The notes beneath the pieces are model-generated. The model saw only the letters and a program-made list of their open reading frames with translations, was not told where the DNA came from and made no database searches. 64,000 nt of DNA from Anisus vortex (Eukaryota; Mollusca; Gastropoda; Planorbidae): NCBI GenBank assembly GCA_949126835.1, contig OX421502.1, forward strand, positions 33,213,227 through 33,277,226. The letters run 5' to 3'. Positions within the stretch are counted from its first letter, which is position 1. Every line of letters starts with the position of its first letter. A program made the translations under genes and the position numbers. This document shows positions 12,966 through 26,111 of the stretch, piece after piece.

Positions 12966-14478
12966 CGGAATAGAGAGTTGATTTCTGTCTCTATCTGAAG
13001 TAAGAGTTTGAATCTTGTCTCTGTGGAGTAGAGTGTGACGTAATGCCAAACACATTTGCCCCTTGCTCTTCTGTAACGCCATCCAAAAATAAATTATAAT
13101 TTCATTATGGTTTTTTAAAAAAAATTGAAAAAATAACACTCGTCTTTCAACTTGCTCAAAAATTAAGCCTTCCATACAATCTTCTCTTCCATCATATTCC
13201 ATCTTCTTTCCGCCACGTCAGTTTCAATCCTCTGCCTACCATTTCCAAAACCCTAGTCTTTATCTCCCCCTCCTGCCCACACAATGCTGTTCTAAATACA
13301 GCACACAATGCTGTTCTAAATACAGGAAGTTGTTTGGTTTTGTTTGTCCCGCGTGCTTGTTGCTATATTTAAACTCTGCCTATCATCTTTTGTTGAACTT
13401 AGTGAGTTGTTTTTGGTGTGTACATTTCTTGACATTGCCTTTTGTTATTTATGATTTTTGTTTACATTTCTATCTCGAGTTTCTTCAAAGAAAATGTTTC
13501 ATATAAATAATTGATTACCATGATAACCAGAAGTACATTGAAAAGAAGATAACAAAGAGCTAAATGAGCTAAAATAAAACCTTTATTAGCTCCATGGGTC
13601 CATGGTAGTATTGTGTTTATGAAAAGTAAGACATGATGGGTCACAGATTATATAAGGTCAGAGATTATCTTTGGTCAGAGATTATCTAAGGGCTTCCTGT
13701 CAACCAAAAAACAAAAACAAAGTCAGTTGTGATTCGAACGTCAACCAAGCTAGTTGTGGTAACGTCAGCTACTGAACACGCTGTGGCCCTAACAGCTGTT
13801 GTACAAGTAGATGCAACAGTAGACTTGGAAAACATTGAGAATGAGTGAATTATATCTTATGTTGATGAATAGATGGATATGATTTATCAAAGCGAGTTCG
13901 TGATACCGACGCCTATCTTCAGTATATGAAGTTCACATTACCGTTATTTAATCATTGTTCAATCGTCTAGTTGTAGTCCATGAACTGGATTCGTTCTTTG
14001 ACATTTTGTTTGCAGTTATTTAAGATCCGAGATCTTCTACCTCATTCAAGGTCGTCAACTATTGATGATCAGCTACTCGTTTAACCTCTGTCGTAACGCC
14101 ATTGTTCAGCTAGCTATCCGTCCGTCTTGGGTGTCAATAGAATGATGAGATGCAGAACATCTGGTCTAAGTAATTGAATAATTGACCATGTAGGCATACA
14201 TGTGTAGGTCCTATTCCCAACAAACACACTGTTTCTCGTTATGCCCACCCGAGCTTTCCTCTGGCTAGGAGTCTCTCCATTCTCCATTATGATTGGTTAC
14301 TTTGTGTAGCTGGGTTTGTTCTTGTTTTGTTTGTTTGTTGCAATCATTATACTTGGTGTTGTGAATAGATGCCTCTGTTAAACAAATATATCGATTCAAC
14401 CTTTGGAGAGATTTCGGAAATTTTGTTAAGATGCATTCATTGAAGTTCACTGTAAGATAAGCCTCTCACTGTTATAGC
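12966..14478. other. No gene seen
   Basis: Unique-looking AT-rich DNA. A 25-bp duplication with CAATGCTGTTCTAAATACAG lies at 13278-13327. A minus-strand GATTCGAAC word at about 13731 hints at a decayed tRNA-like element but lacks a matching body. Confidence 0.4.
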
Positions 14479-14521
14479 TTTCTCTCTCTCTTTCTCTTTC
14501 ACGTTCTCTCTTTCTCTTTCA

Positions 14522-14573
<52 letters not shown>
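14479..14573. repeat. (CT)n microsatellite
   Basis: TTTCTCTTTCACGTTCTCTC repeated twice, then about 45 bp of pure CT. Confidence 0.9.
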
Positions 14574-14574
<1 letters not shown>

Positions 14575-15304
14575 ACAGACAAGCACGACCCTTAATCATT
14601 GCTTTCCAGGTTGACAGGTCCAGCCCTAAACCCCTCCCATCTTGGCTATTTCGACATCCGCTTGACACAGAGGTTAGAACAAACGAACTAACGACCTTGT
14701 TCGTTTTTTTCTTCTTTTCCCTCCCTTGTTTCCGAAACTTTTATGATGTTTTTTTTTTCCGTCATTTAATTCCAACATCTACAGTATCAGTTACTCTCTC
14801 TGTTCAGGCTAGTTTATTACATCACGTAAGTAAAAAAAGTAATATTCCCCCCCCCCCCCGGACTTGTTTCAACCAGTACATTTTTGGACCGCTCTTCCCA
14901 TTCTTAGGCCGACGTATTAATTAGCTTCCCTATTCCCCCCCCCCCCCCCCCCCCACCGTTTGAAATGACAATTAACTTTTGTTAGCCATGGTCATTTTTT
15001 TTTCAATTTCAATTTATTTTATCGTGTTTTCTCGCTTTTGAAATGTATTAATTAAAGAAATAAAATAGATCATTCAAATTTTCTTGTCTTGATTGAACAC
15101 TGTATGAGATTTGTTTTTTCCTTTAAAAAAAGTATTTGTTCAATTTCTACTGTTTTTTTTTAAAGTGAATATCTTGATCTTCAATAGTGCTCAGTTTTCC
15201 CGTTTTATCACAGCGCCCCCCCCCCCCTCCTCCTCCACATATGTCGGTCATTTCAATGTTGATCTAAACTCTAAAAGCTTGCCACTGTTGGTGTCTGAAG
15301 ATAA

Positions 15305-16040
15305 GAAATATTCTCTTGTCATCCCAATGCATGGAACATTCACAAGAAATATTCTCTTGTCATCCCAATGCATGGAACATTCACAAGAAATATTCTCTTG
15401 TCATCCCAATGCATGGAACATTCACAAGAAATATTCTCTTGTCATCCCAATGCATGGAACATTCACAAGAAATATTCTCTTGTCATCCCAATGCATGGAA
15501 CATTCACAAGAAATATTCTCTTGTCATCCCAATGCATGGAACATTCACAAGAAATATTCTCTTGTCATCCCAATGCATGGAACATTCACAAGAAATATTC
15601 TCTTGTCATCCCAATGCATGGAACATTCACAAGAAATATTCTCTTGTCATCCCAATGCATGGAACATTCACAAGAAATATTCTCTTGTCATCCCAATGCA
15701 TGGAACATTCACAAGAAATATTCTCTTGTCATCCCAATGCATGGAACATTCACAAGAAATATTCTCTTGTCATCCCAATGCATGGAACATTCACAAGAAA
15801 TATTCTCTTGTCACCCCAATGCATGGAACATTCACAAGAAATATTCTCTTGTCATCCCAATGCATGGAACATTCACAAGAAATATTCTCTTGTCATTCCA
15901 CTGCATGGAACATTCACAAGAAATATTCTCTTGTCATTCCACTGCATGGAACATTCACAAGAAATATTCTCTTGTCATTCCACTGCATGGAACATTCACA
16001 AGAAATATTCTCTTGTCATCCCAATGCATGGAACATTCAC
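15305..16040. repeat. 41-bp minisatellite, 18 copies
   Basis: The unit begins GAAATATTCTCTTGTCATCC. Three consecutive copies near the right end carry CATTCCACTGC instead of CATCCCAATGC, and one carries CACCCC. Copy-to-copy identity is otherwise complete. Confidence 0.95.
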
Positions 16041-16504
16041 GGTTGACTTCCGAACTAAACTAGCAGATAAAAATACCCAAAAACTCGACGTTTTTTAAAA
16101 ATACCAATCTATTGAGACATACAGTACTTGTTTAAGTAACTCCGTCCTTCATCTCTCCAGGACCTAGTCAAGTATGCTGTGATTAGATGACTACCGTCTG
16201 ACCAAGCCAATAAGTCGATGATGAAATTTTAATGAGCAACACTTGTGTTGGGGGGGGGGGGGGGCGCAATCGGATTCGTCCGAGAGACCTGGACCTGGGG
16301 GCGTGTGTTTCGGGAGGGGGTGAGAGGGGGAAGTGTTATTACTCCCTGCCACTCTTGACTTGGGTTGATAGAAATGATTCTGGATGCCGTAAAGAAAAAG
16401 CAAACAGTTCCGTTTGTTTAGTGGGAGGATCGGGGTATAAGGTTAGCGTAGGACGACTGATTGCAAAGGCCAACTCTGCGATAACTGAGTTGTTTCACTC
16501 CCCC

Positions 16505-16552
16505 CTACACGCACCCCCCCACACACTCCCCCCCCCCCCCACACACACACTC
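16505..16552. repeat. Compound C-run/CA repeat
   Basis: Runs of C directly followed by CACACACAC, twice. Confidence 0.85.
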
Positions 16553-16984
16553 CCGTTGAAATATTTCGAGAGCAAAGCGGTTAAAGACTGGTTTGTAAAA
16601 AAAAAAAAATGACCAGCGACCAATCGATACACACTTCTTGAAATTGATAGACACTTGTTGATTTTTTGTTTTTGTCTTCATCTTTCAACTACAAAATCTC
16701 GCCGGGCTATCTCGTTACGGTGCCTGCCACTTCATGAACCATCACAAAGTCTTCATGTTTTGTCTGTGAGCCGTAGTTAGAGCTACATCTTCTTGAAGAT
16801 GGTCATTTTCCCTGCTGGGGTAATTTTACACCGAGCTTCAATGCAACTATTAGAAATTACGTATAGACATTCTGTTCTCCATTTATAGATGTTGAAGTTG
16901 TTTCTTCCTTTATAAAAAGTTATCCAATCTAATAAAGTCGATTACTTGGAGAGCATTATCAGAAAATCAATACCGTAACCTTCA

Positions 16985-17248
16985 ATAAAGCGCAGTGGTA
17001 GAGCGGTCTGTGAGGGTCCTTGGGTTCGAATCCTGGTGAAGGCTAAGATTTTTTTTCTCTGGACTGGTGGGTGTCCCTGAGTCTACCCAGCTCTGATGGG
17101 TACCTGACATTAGTTGGGGTAAAGTAAAGGCGTCTGGGCATTGTGCTGGACATACATCCCCTAGTATGCCGTGGCCACTGAAACTGTCGAACGCTGCTTC
17201 ACCGGCCCTATGATCAATTTGGTCCGATGGGTACTCTACTTTTACTAG
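16985..17248 (+). mobile_element. tRNA-headed SINE, family 1, copy 1
   Basis: Shows the B box GGGTTCGAATCC, the body with GAGTCTACCCAGCTCTGATG and GGTACCTGACATTAGTTGGG, and the tail GGGTACTCTACTTTTACTA. The tRNA-like head is shortened. Confidence 0.85.
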
Positions 17249-18798
17249 GAGAGCTCAATGGGCTTTAGGATTTTGAAAAAAACAATTTAGGAAAAGTAAC
17301 ATTATATTACATGAACAATTTCGTTTCACAGGCTACGATTGGTAATAAAATGTTGCATTGTAGTATCAAAGTTGGCAGGACTTAGTTTATACCGAAATCA
17401 CATATGTACCTGCATCGGCTTGTATTTGAAATCAGGAATCGTGCGCGCCTTTTTTTTTCTTCTCCTTCTCCAAAGCCAAAGTTTAGTCTATTGTTACGAG
17501 CATTGGTCTGTTGAATGCCTAAAAGTGTTTATGTTTTTCGTAATAGACTTTATTAATAATAAACAATAATAATACAGTAGAGAAAGGTCAAAAGACTTAT
17601 TGATCGGTGGGCGGATGTCGAGACTATCTTGACATGCGTAATGGTACCTCGCATTCCTTTTATGAATGACTACTTGTCGGATCCTGTTCTAACATAAAGC
17701 ACGTTGGATGACAAGATGGATTACATCCTCACTGTGCAACTCTTACACGTGTCGCTAAATAATCTTTGCAAAAGAATCGTTGACCTTTAAAAAAAATAGT
17801 TCAATAATGTTGGATCAATTTGTTGGTGAATTGAAGCGGACAAATATTTTAACTTCATTTACGGGCGGTGTGTCCACGTGAACACAAATTTGTTGTGTTT
17901 TATCCTACCACCGCTCTCCCTCCCTCCCCACTCGCACCCCCCTCCCCCAAGGCTTCCCGCCTGGGCCAGTGAGTGGTTTGTCTAATCGATTGACATGCAA
18001 TTCGACTTTGTCTTTGTTTATATGGCTTGCAGCATTTAAAAAAATAAAATTGAAGATGCGGTTACGAAATAGTTGTTCCAGTGGTGTTATTGTAGCTTTC
18101 ACCTCAAACTATATGTCTCTCACCCATTCTCACCGAGTCTTAATAGTATAATATATAGCTTATATGTATATAATATGCATTTTTTTCCCCGCATTTGTTA
18201 CTGTAATAATTTATATTTATTGTGTTATAGCTTTGGTCTAATTTTACTACGCCCACCCCACCCCGGCCTCTGAATTGTCACTGTAAGACTGGTTATCTGT
18301 ACAATGTTTAATGAATTTATGATACCGGTATTTATTGGTTATCTAGAATCTAGACAATGGAAGTGAATTTATATTTATTGGTTATCTATAAACTGTAGTA
18401 AGTGAATTTATGATATTTATTGAACAGAATGTGTGACTCAACGAGACCGTCTGGTGTATAAGCGTCGATTACTGACGTTTGCCATATAGTGATGGGGAAA
18501 TATAGTACGACATTATTCCCTGATAGCAGACATTGTAACAGAACAGACAATGTAAAAAAAAAAGTCCAGACGGCCAATCATGCCAATTGTATATGTCAAT
18601 TTTCTGGGAAGACTGCTGTTCTGCGTCATTCATCAAAATTGTTTCGATTTTGATATACATATTTGGCCTCTCAATGGGCCGTTCATAATTAACGTCACAC
18701 GATTTGAGTCCAATTTTACCCCCCCCCCCCTTTTTTTTTTCCCCCAACTCCTTCCATCATCACAAGCCCTCACAAAAAGTCAAACCTCTCTTCCAATA

Positions 18799-19039
18799 TG
18801 ACGTCACAAAACTCTGCAACCCCCCCCCCCCCCACACACACACACTCAAATCAACCCACCAAATTTCAAATAGTAAAATTAGAATGCTTGTAATCACTTT
18901 TATTGTTATTATCGTAAAGGTATTGCAATAAAAACAACACACAATATAATTAGTGTTACTGAGTAGTTTATTAAGTGAATAGTTACTTGTTATAGTGGAA
19001 ATTTTCATTTAAAGATAAACAAAATATAATGTGACGTCA
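18799..19039. promoter_or_regulatory. Two full CRE palindromes 233 bp apart
   Basis: TGACGTCA occurs at 18799-18806 and 19032-19039, flanking a C-run/CA microsatellite. With base composition taken into account fewer than one is expected per 64 kb, and four are present in the window. No promoter element is evident beside them. Confidence 0.2.
18820..18846. repeat. Compound C-run/CA repeat
   Basis: About 13 C followed by ACACACACACAC. Confidence 0.85.
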
Positions 19040-21696
19040 AATAGTTTAAGCAGTCTCGCTCCCCATCGCCACGTCACTAATGCTCGCCTCCTCCCTCTCC
19101 TCAAAAATGGACAGCCCCAAAGCTGTAAATGTTGTTGTTTTTTGGTTAGGCCGGGGGGGGGGGGGGGCAAATAACCGTGGTAGTGACTAAAATAAATAGG
19201 ACCGGAAGCTTGACAGTTTAGACAGGTCATTACGAACAATTAGATTCATCTCAACCTAGATCATCTTGACCGAAGAAGACGTTTTAATCAATGGAAGTTT
19301 TGCCATTGTGGAATTTTATAACGACAACGGCTCACTTAGGATTTAGTCTACTTCCGTTGGTCATAAGACTTCTTAAAATTTATGCAAGAAATGTACAGAT
19401 CTTGCTTTGTGATTTTTTTTTTAAAACGGATACTGAATTCACGCGTTACTAGCATAGCCTGATATAGGTGGCCTGTATTGATTATATGCAGTATAGATTA
19501 TATTTATATTATATAGATATGCTAGACACCAACAATACGCACGGTTTACATTCCCTGAGCATTGTCAGAAAAACAATGCAGTAACCTTTATTTGGAATAT
19601 GATCAAAATTTTAATACCCCCAGAATGAGCTGTAAAATTTGCGAACAAAACACTCAAAATGTAAGGTGAAACTTTTTATATAGTGGGGAAAGGGGTATCA
19701 CAAATAAAACTACAGTTAACTGTCTGGGAATTCACCAAACAGAATGAATGCCATTGATTGTAGAAAACATAAATCTGTCAAGCCCTGAAGGTCGCGAACT
19801 CTGAACCAAGACTTCGCTGGGGTGAAGCTTTTTCTTTTACAACATACATACACACATTCATATATATAATGCCTTTTTCCCCCCTTTCAACCTCTGGGTG
19901 TTTCTTTGTGTACGCGTTTCAGGGTTCATACGATTCGGGAAAGTTTGGGAAAAAGTGATTTGATATTTCACTTGTGTGGTTGTAGTTTCATTTTTAACGC
20001 AATCTTTGCGTATGGTACGATAAGATACGAACAGTATTTCAGTCGATATTCAATGATAATAATATTGAACGGAGATAAAAGAAACAATTATTATTTTCTG
20101 ATGTTAATAGCGCTATTATTAATATTGATTCTGATCACTGAATATTCTATTGAGAGTTGTCCATACATAATTGAATTGATATTTCTACATAATTGAACTC
20201 AGCAAAGTCATCGAATAAAGAGAAAACATTTTAAATGTAGAGTATAAAAACAAGACATCCAATTAACATTATTGATGGGGAAGGTTTACGGTTCATTTTC
20301 GGAATAGCTTGTGTGTATGTCTGTGTTATATTTGGGATCGTTGTTTGTTTATTTTTGAACTAATAAATAAATGCCCTAAACATAGCATACCACGAATTGT
20401 CGATCTTCAATGGCCATCTAGCAAATCAATGTACATATTATATATTTAGATTATGATTAGGCCAATAGACCCGAGCATTGTAGGTTTTTAATTATCGGTG
20501 TCTTGAGACCAAACATAATTGTACATACAGTCTGACTGTTACCGTTGTCTAGAATCCCCCCCCCCCCTCCCCATTAGACTTTGGAAAGCCTTCTGTCTGT
20601 CTTAATGTCAATGCCTTATTGTGCCCCCCTCCCCTCCTTTTCATTTTCTTTCAGACATAAAGCTTTGTCTGGGACTTTCTGAATGTATTTATATCATGTC
20701 TGTTCAGAAAACAGAAAGGCTGGGGGGAGGGGGAGTCTGGCGACTTGGCGGGGGATATCGTGGAGATGTAATTCACAGCTTGTCATTATACAATTCCTGT
20801 ACGTGTTCCCGTAATTAAAATATTGTCCGTTTAATATATTTTATATAGTTGTAATGTTAAGGACAACGTAAGACGTAAGCCTATACTGCCACCGAGTGGA
20901 GCTAAGTGAAATGTTACTATGGTAACTGATAATTATCTGGCGATGGACGAAACGGCATTCACGTGTCATCTCCCCTCCACCCCCTGTCATGGCCGCCACT
21001 GATTCCATTCCAGCATCCAGTTAACCCGATTCATAGCCAGGGAGACTCCAGCCTCTTTATTCTCTTATACTTTATTATCTTTATACCTTGTGTCTGTGTG
21101 AGAGTGTGATATGTGCGTCTATGTCTATGTCTGGTATTATGAAGAAAAGATGGCATCAGACAGAATAATGAATGAGAAGACGGGCCCAGGAGAATGTTTG
21201 GCGGAGATTGAGAGGCGTTAAAGTTGTACGGCACCATCTTCTCAACAATCTGGCCAAACCCCCGGAACAATGTCCCGCCAGAAATCAAATACAAAAGTGT
21301 CCGCCAGACTAGAATGATGAACAGCGGAACTTGTATGGGACGTAATGGAATAGCGTACCATGTACACGAGGGAATCATCTCATTTCTAAACCTTTAGAAG
21401 TCTTACTGATTCTTACTTGTAAAAAAAACAATAAAAAATACTTCAAAGGGGTGGGGTAATATGTTAGAGTTTGGAAGCAAAACTTAATTTATCCGTGTGG
21501 TGATCTAATTGTAGAGGTTGGTCGGTCAGATCTAATTATTACACACTAACTTTCAAGTCTTTGAAACAACAATTAACTTTGATATAACAAAAGATACCAT
21601 AAATACTTAAATGAAATCTTAGCAACAACTGATACCCGTAACATAATTTTTTCACTACCGGCAACAGTCCAGCCCTCTACAAGCGTTCCTCACTGA

Positions 21697-21941
21697 GCAG
21701 GGGCGAAGCCAGAAATTTTTTTCCAGGGGGGGCTAAACTTTCGCGTGACAAATATTTAACAAATACCGGGAGGGGGGGGGGGAGCCTGAACTTTCGCGTA
21801 ACAAACATCTACAAAATTTTTTGCGAATTTAGTACTTTTTTTTCTTTAATCTGTTGAAAAAATATTTTTTTTTAATTCCAGGGGAGGGGGGGGGCTTAGC
21901 CCCCCTCAGCGCCCCCCCCTTCCCTGTGGCTTCGCCTCTGC
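21697..21941. mobile_element. 245-bp MITE with GCAGGGGCGAAGCCA ends
   Basis: Left GCAGGGGCGAAGCCA and right TGGCTTCGCCTCTGC are inverted repeats matching at 14 of 15 positions. The interior is G-rich with an internal near-repeat (CTAAACTTTCGCGTGACAAA and CTGAACTTTCGCGTAACAAA). Flanks CTCACTGA and CTCACACC are only partly alike, so the target duplication is uncertain. Confidence 0.65.
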
Positions 21942-22964
21942 CTCACACCATTGTCCCACCCCTGATTCGCACGCCTTCTGTGTCACTTGACCAGCCTCAT
22001 TCTGTCTTGAAGGTTACGTCAACAACACACTGGCTTACACACCCATAGACGCAAACATCCTTACCTAAATATCACTCCACTTATAAGTATAACCTGTCAC
22101 CAAAATCCGACTTTAACATGTTCAGTATGTTTCATCAAGTAAATTGAAAGTAAACGCTATCTGATTTTAATTTCTACGAATTTTTTAGTTCCGCTGCATC
22201 TCTGTAGGAACCAATAGATTGAGTGAATCTAGGATTTCGGATTGATCCATGCCAAATGTCACTTCACCAAAACTGTTGTTCTTCTTCTTCGGCATCCTTC
22301 CGTCTCGCGAGACGATGGTGCATCACCGTGGGTTAAGTTTGCACTTCCTCGTGTGGCTGAGCAGGCCTATCCTTGAATGGCAGTCTTTATCACAGCTTAC
22401 ACTGTTATAGGTTATATATTATATATATATATATTTTATTTTTTTAAATAGAAAGACACTTTAAAAAAATATATATATAATGTATTGCAATTTTTCAAAA
22501 AGTTTTTTTTTTGTTTGAATAGCGTGCTACTTTCATCATCAGCGATGTGACAAGAATGGGGGGGGGGGGGGGTAGGAATTTTGGGGAGGGGGGTTGAGGG
22601 GAAAAATGTAATATATCAAAATAAATTGCTCCCTCGATGACGGGTGCTGGTCAGAGGGAGTCACCTGGGAGATAATAATTGAGATTACAGTGCAACCCTT
22701 GGCATAGAATATCAATTACATAATTGTTGGAGGGAGGTCTGCCCCCTCCCCAGAAACTCCTGGTCATTCGTAAACGATGTCCGTCCGGGTTGTTAAGGAG
22801 GGGGGGGGGGTCGGGGTAGGATGCGGCAGCCGACCTGGTATCACATCACTAAATGTCCTCGGTACAAAATATAACATGTCAGAGATTTTAGCAGAATCCA
22901 TTATTTAAACTACAGTAAGATAAATGTGAAGGTATCTGGTTTTTCTGTTTTTGTTGTTTAGGTG

Positions 22965-23284
22965 ACAAATGTATCATATAACCCGAAACAAATGTATCCT
23001 ATAACTCGAAACAAATGTATCCTATAACCCGAAAGAAATGTATCCTATAACCCGAAAGAAATGTATCCTATAACCCGAAACAAATGTATTTTATAACCCG
23101 AAAGAAATGTATCTTATAACCCGAAACAAATGTATCCTATAACCCGAAACAAATGTATCCTATAACCCGAAAAAAATGTATCCTATAACCCGAAAGAAAT
23201 GTATCTTATAACCCGAAACAAATGTATCCTATAACCCGAAACAAATGTATCCTATAACCCGAAACAAATGTATCCTATAACCCG
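22965..23284. repeat. 23-bp minisatellite, about 14 copies
   Basis: The unit is ATAACCCGAAACAAATGTAT plus CCT. Variants have GAAAG or GAAAA for GAAAC and TTAT for CTAT. Confidence 0.93.
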
Positions 23285-23740
23285 GCCCTTGGTCCCAACA
23301 TCACTTATATTAAAACAAAGCTATGCTACGAAACACCATAAATCATCTCTTTGACCGTCTGAAAAAATGCCGTTAAACTTGAGATTGAATAATCTTTGTT
23401 CGTGTGTGGAAGAGGTTGTAACTATATGAATGTACTCTACCTAAACACAAAAAGGTTAGTTCTAAAGATAACCAGTTTCTAGGTTGTGGATAATGTTTTT
23501 TTTTTTTTTTTTAAGTTTTTGTGGTTTTGTTTTAGAGTAGAAAAATGTTCGAGGCAATTATTTTGAAACAAATGCCACAAAAAAAAAAAATTAAGATTTT
23601 AAATTTCTGTCTTTGATTTCCTGGCATGCCCAAGAAATATTACAAAACTATTCTTACATGCTTTTTTTGTTTAATGTGCTCACGTAAGGTCAGAATTTCT
23701 ATCGTGACAGGAATGGGGCGTGGAGTGCAATAAAAATCTA

Positions 23741-23808
23741 AGCAATTAGCTTCATGGAAAGGACAAAGCAATTAGCTTCATGGAATGGACAAAGCAATTA
23801 GCTTCATT
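23741..23808. repeat. 26-bp repeat, three copies
   Basis: AGCAATTAGCTTCATGGAA recurs at 23741, 23767 and 23793. Confidence 0.85.
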
Positions 23809-24130
23809 TATTTCTTAATACTTTCTTTTTTAATGTTTGAGATTTTTCAATATTTTGTTTTTGTTATTGCTGGCCATGACTGCTTGGCTTGTGTGTATGC
23901 CTGTGAAACAATTCAAAAGGCTCTCTCTCACTCTTTTGTGTATTCTTTTCCGCTTGGCTGCTTTTAACCCCAAGGTAGGAAAAGAGAAAAAAAAAGGAAG
24001 TTGTCAATTAATAATAGATTAGCCATAGATAAAAAAAAAATAAAGAAATCGTTTGGTTTGGCATACGCACCACCGTTCTTTCTGGTTTGTTTTTAAAGCT
24101 TATTTTTGTTCGCTGTAATGGTGCTGATAA

Positions 24131-24600
24131 TTATCTTATTCATTACAGACTGCTACTTCTATAAATAAGATTATTGCGTCCTACGCTTATTCGTGGTCTG
24201 AGTCTAGTCCTGCATTTTTATTAGTGTTTTAAATGATGTTAAGTTACTGGTTTTCCTGGTTTGTTCAGGCAACCCATTCCATGCCCGAATGCCACTTGGG
24301 AAGAAAGAGTACTTATATGTATTTGTTCTCGCATAATGGACAAGGACAGTGTTTTTGCCCTTATGTTTATCTCAGCTTTGCAACAGGTTGTTATTGGGTT
24401 TATTTCTAAATTAGAGTTTAATGCCTTATGTATTATTACTACTTTACTCTTTGCCCTTCTGTCCTCTAGTGTTTCTAGGTTTAGTGATTTGACTAATAGT
24501 GTTACTCTTGTTAATTTGAATATTCGCTAGAAATGAAACTTGCAGCTCTTTTCTGAATGGGTTCTAATTTTTTAATGTTTTCTATAGAGGCGTGATTTTT
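24131..24600 (-). mobile_element. Non-LTR retrotransposon ORF2 C-terminus and 3' tail, decayed
   Basis: On the minus strand the DNA reads Y-A-R-T-N-T-Y-K-Y-S-F-F-P-S-G-I-R-A-W-N and then G-L-P-E-Q-T, followed by S-F-K-T-L and a stop. This is the hallmark C-terminal end of jockey/CR1-type LINE reverse transcriptases. Further 5' an I-Q-K-R-A-A-S-F stretch is also typical, but frameshifts and stops separate the two. The tail ends in AAGATAAT-like sequence. No target-site duplication was identified. Confidence 0.75.
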
Positions 24601-26111
24601 ACCTTTCCTTTTCTAAGGCGTGTATCGGTCTCACAAACTGATTTAGTTCGGCAAAACTCGTACACTATTTAGTTGAGATACGGATACGCCAACTAAAAAC
24701 CACAAGCAAACACACGCAGGCAAGATAAATGTTAGTAGTTGTTGAAAAAAATGTGGTGAAAAACAAAATATAAGGAAGCACAAAAGTGTCACGTAATATG
24801 TCGTTGACTGTCGTGTCAGTGTCAAATGGCAGATAGAAGCCGTGATGACTGGAAACTATAAGATAAAATATAGAAACGATTATTGTCAAGTTTGCTGATT
24901 TCGCGCGCAGAATTTTCTAGCTCATTCGTTTAATCAAAGGCTATAACAAGATGGACCGCTTGCTTTGATATTTCTGCTATTTGATAACTTGAAACACTTA
25001 GTTTCGCAATTGCCGATCTCACTACGCACTCTAGATTTCCGGTTTAGTCATTCGCTTTGATTGTATCAATGTAAAATTAACGTAGAAGTAATTTAAGACA
25101 GCTTTATTGGTTGCGCACGGAAAAAAAGGAGCATATATGCTCTAAAAATAGAGCTTAAAAAAGTCTTTGGTTTAATTTGGTTAAAGTACACTAAATCAAT
25201 TTGAGAACAATTACAATACATAAGGGAAGCATACGGCCAAAGACATATGGAGCAATCATAAAAAGGCGTACAGCATAAGAGGGCCGCAGACAAGCCCGTG
25301 AGCGTTGTGGTACGCTATAGAAAAAAAATAACGTAGCCTACACTTACAGCCCTAATAATATAACTTACACTTAGAGCTCTCGGCCTCCTATTATGATATT
25401 CGCCCCAAGGCCCCGCGTACTGCTAAGGACGAGTTTTCATAATACATGCAAACTTACGTTGACCGTACATTGATCTAATCTACATCTCTGTAGCCATAGT
25501 CATGTCTATAGTAAGTAGATCTCCCGAGAATAAGGAAGATTTTCTTACACTGTCACGCACTCGCGCTCAAGCTTTTGCCTTCTCATAGCCCTCCTTTTGT
25601 TGTCCTGTTGAGTTCTATTTGACCCCTTGAGAATGTCACGGGTTTGTTCTCAAACGGACAGGTCAATAAAAGAGGACCTGACACCAGCAGTTCACGTCTC
25701 CACTGTGTCGTCTGGAACTAAATCTAATTTCTTTCTAATGGATTGTTGCACTGGCACTGGAGGGAGGGAGGGCGGGAGGGAGGAGTGGTGAATAGCTTGG
25801 ACAAGGGCCGGGGTGGGGGTGGGAAGGGTAGAAGGCAGGCAGAGGGGGGTGGTGGGTGCGTTTAACGGAAACAGGCCGTTAATCCTATTCTATTCCGTCT
25901 TCCTGTAGCTTTCAATGCAATCAATTTGTTGTCAGAATGTCTTCCACTTGTTCGCTTTTAGGGTGCTTCAAGTTTCTCGCCTTAGCACGACAGCTCAAGC
26001 CCGAGCAAGACTTTCTTTTTACATGATTGAAGATTTCGTACAATGTTAGCAATCAGCGTTGATCTCTATTTACTGACTGATGCCGCCTCGTTAGCTGCCT
26101 TCATTCTTCTA
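24601..26111. other. No gene seen
   Basis: Mixed composition with a GC-rich GGGAGG tract at about 25760-25860. No repeat family or coding sequence was recognised. Confidence 0.4.

Larger units (their letters stand above)
17249..21696. other. No gene confirmed; several homopolymers and one coding-like patch
   Basis: C and G runs occur at about 18719, 19153 and 20556. A GAGCATTGTCAGAAAAACAA motif at about 19556 has a near match at about 16953. A 59-codon + strand open stretch at about 21208-21396 is discussed under findings. Confidence 0.4.

Noticed and set aside
11292..13202. A 636-codon minus-strand frame and two frames of over 500 codons on the plus strand
   Set aside because: They are created by a stop-free 51-bp tandem repeat whose length is a multiple of three. 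Both strands and two frames are open at once, and no splice or start context supports a gene.
15111..16098. Open frames of 231-311 codons on the + strand
   Set aside because: They come from the 41-bp array. The period of 41 shifts frame each copy, so all three frames read the same words in rotation.
16985..17060. tRNA genes at the GGTTCGAATCC sites
   Set aside because: All such sites recognised here sit in SINE heads followed by the SINE body, with degraded A boxes and no proper acceptor stem.
22965..23284. CRISPR-like direct repeats
   Set aside because: Repeats are head to tail without unique spacers, in an animal genome. The other arrays are the same kind.
24261..24530. 89-codon + strand frame with hydrophobic stretches
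   Set aside because: Antisense to the LINE reverse transcriptase relic, which explains the sequence on the other strand.
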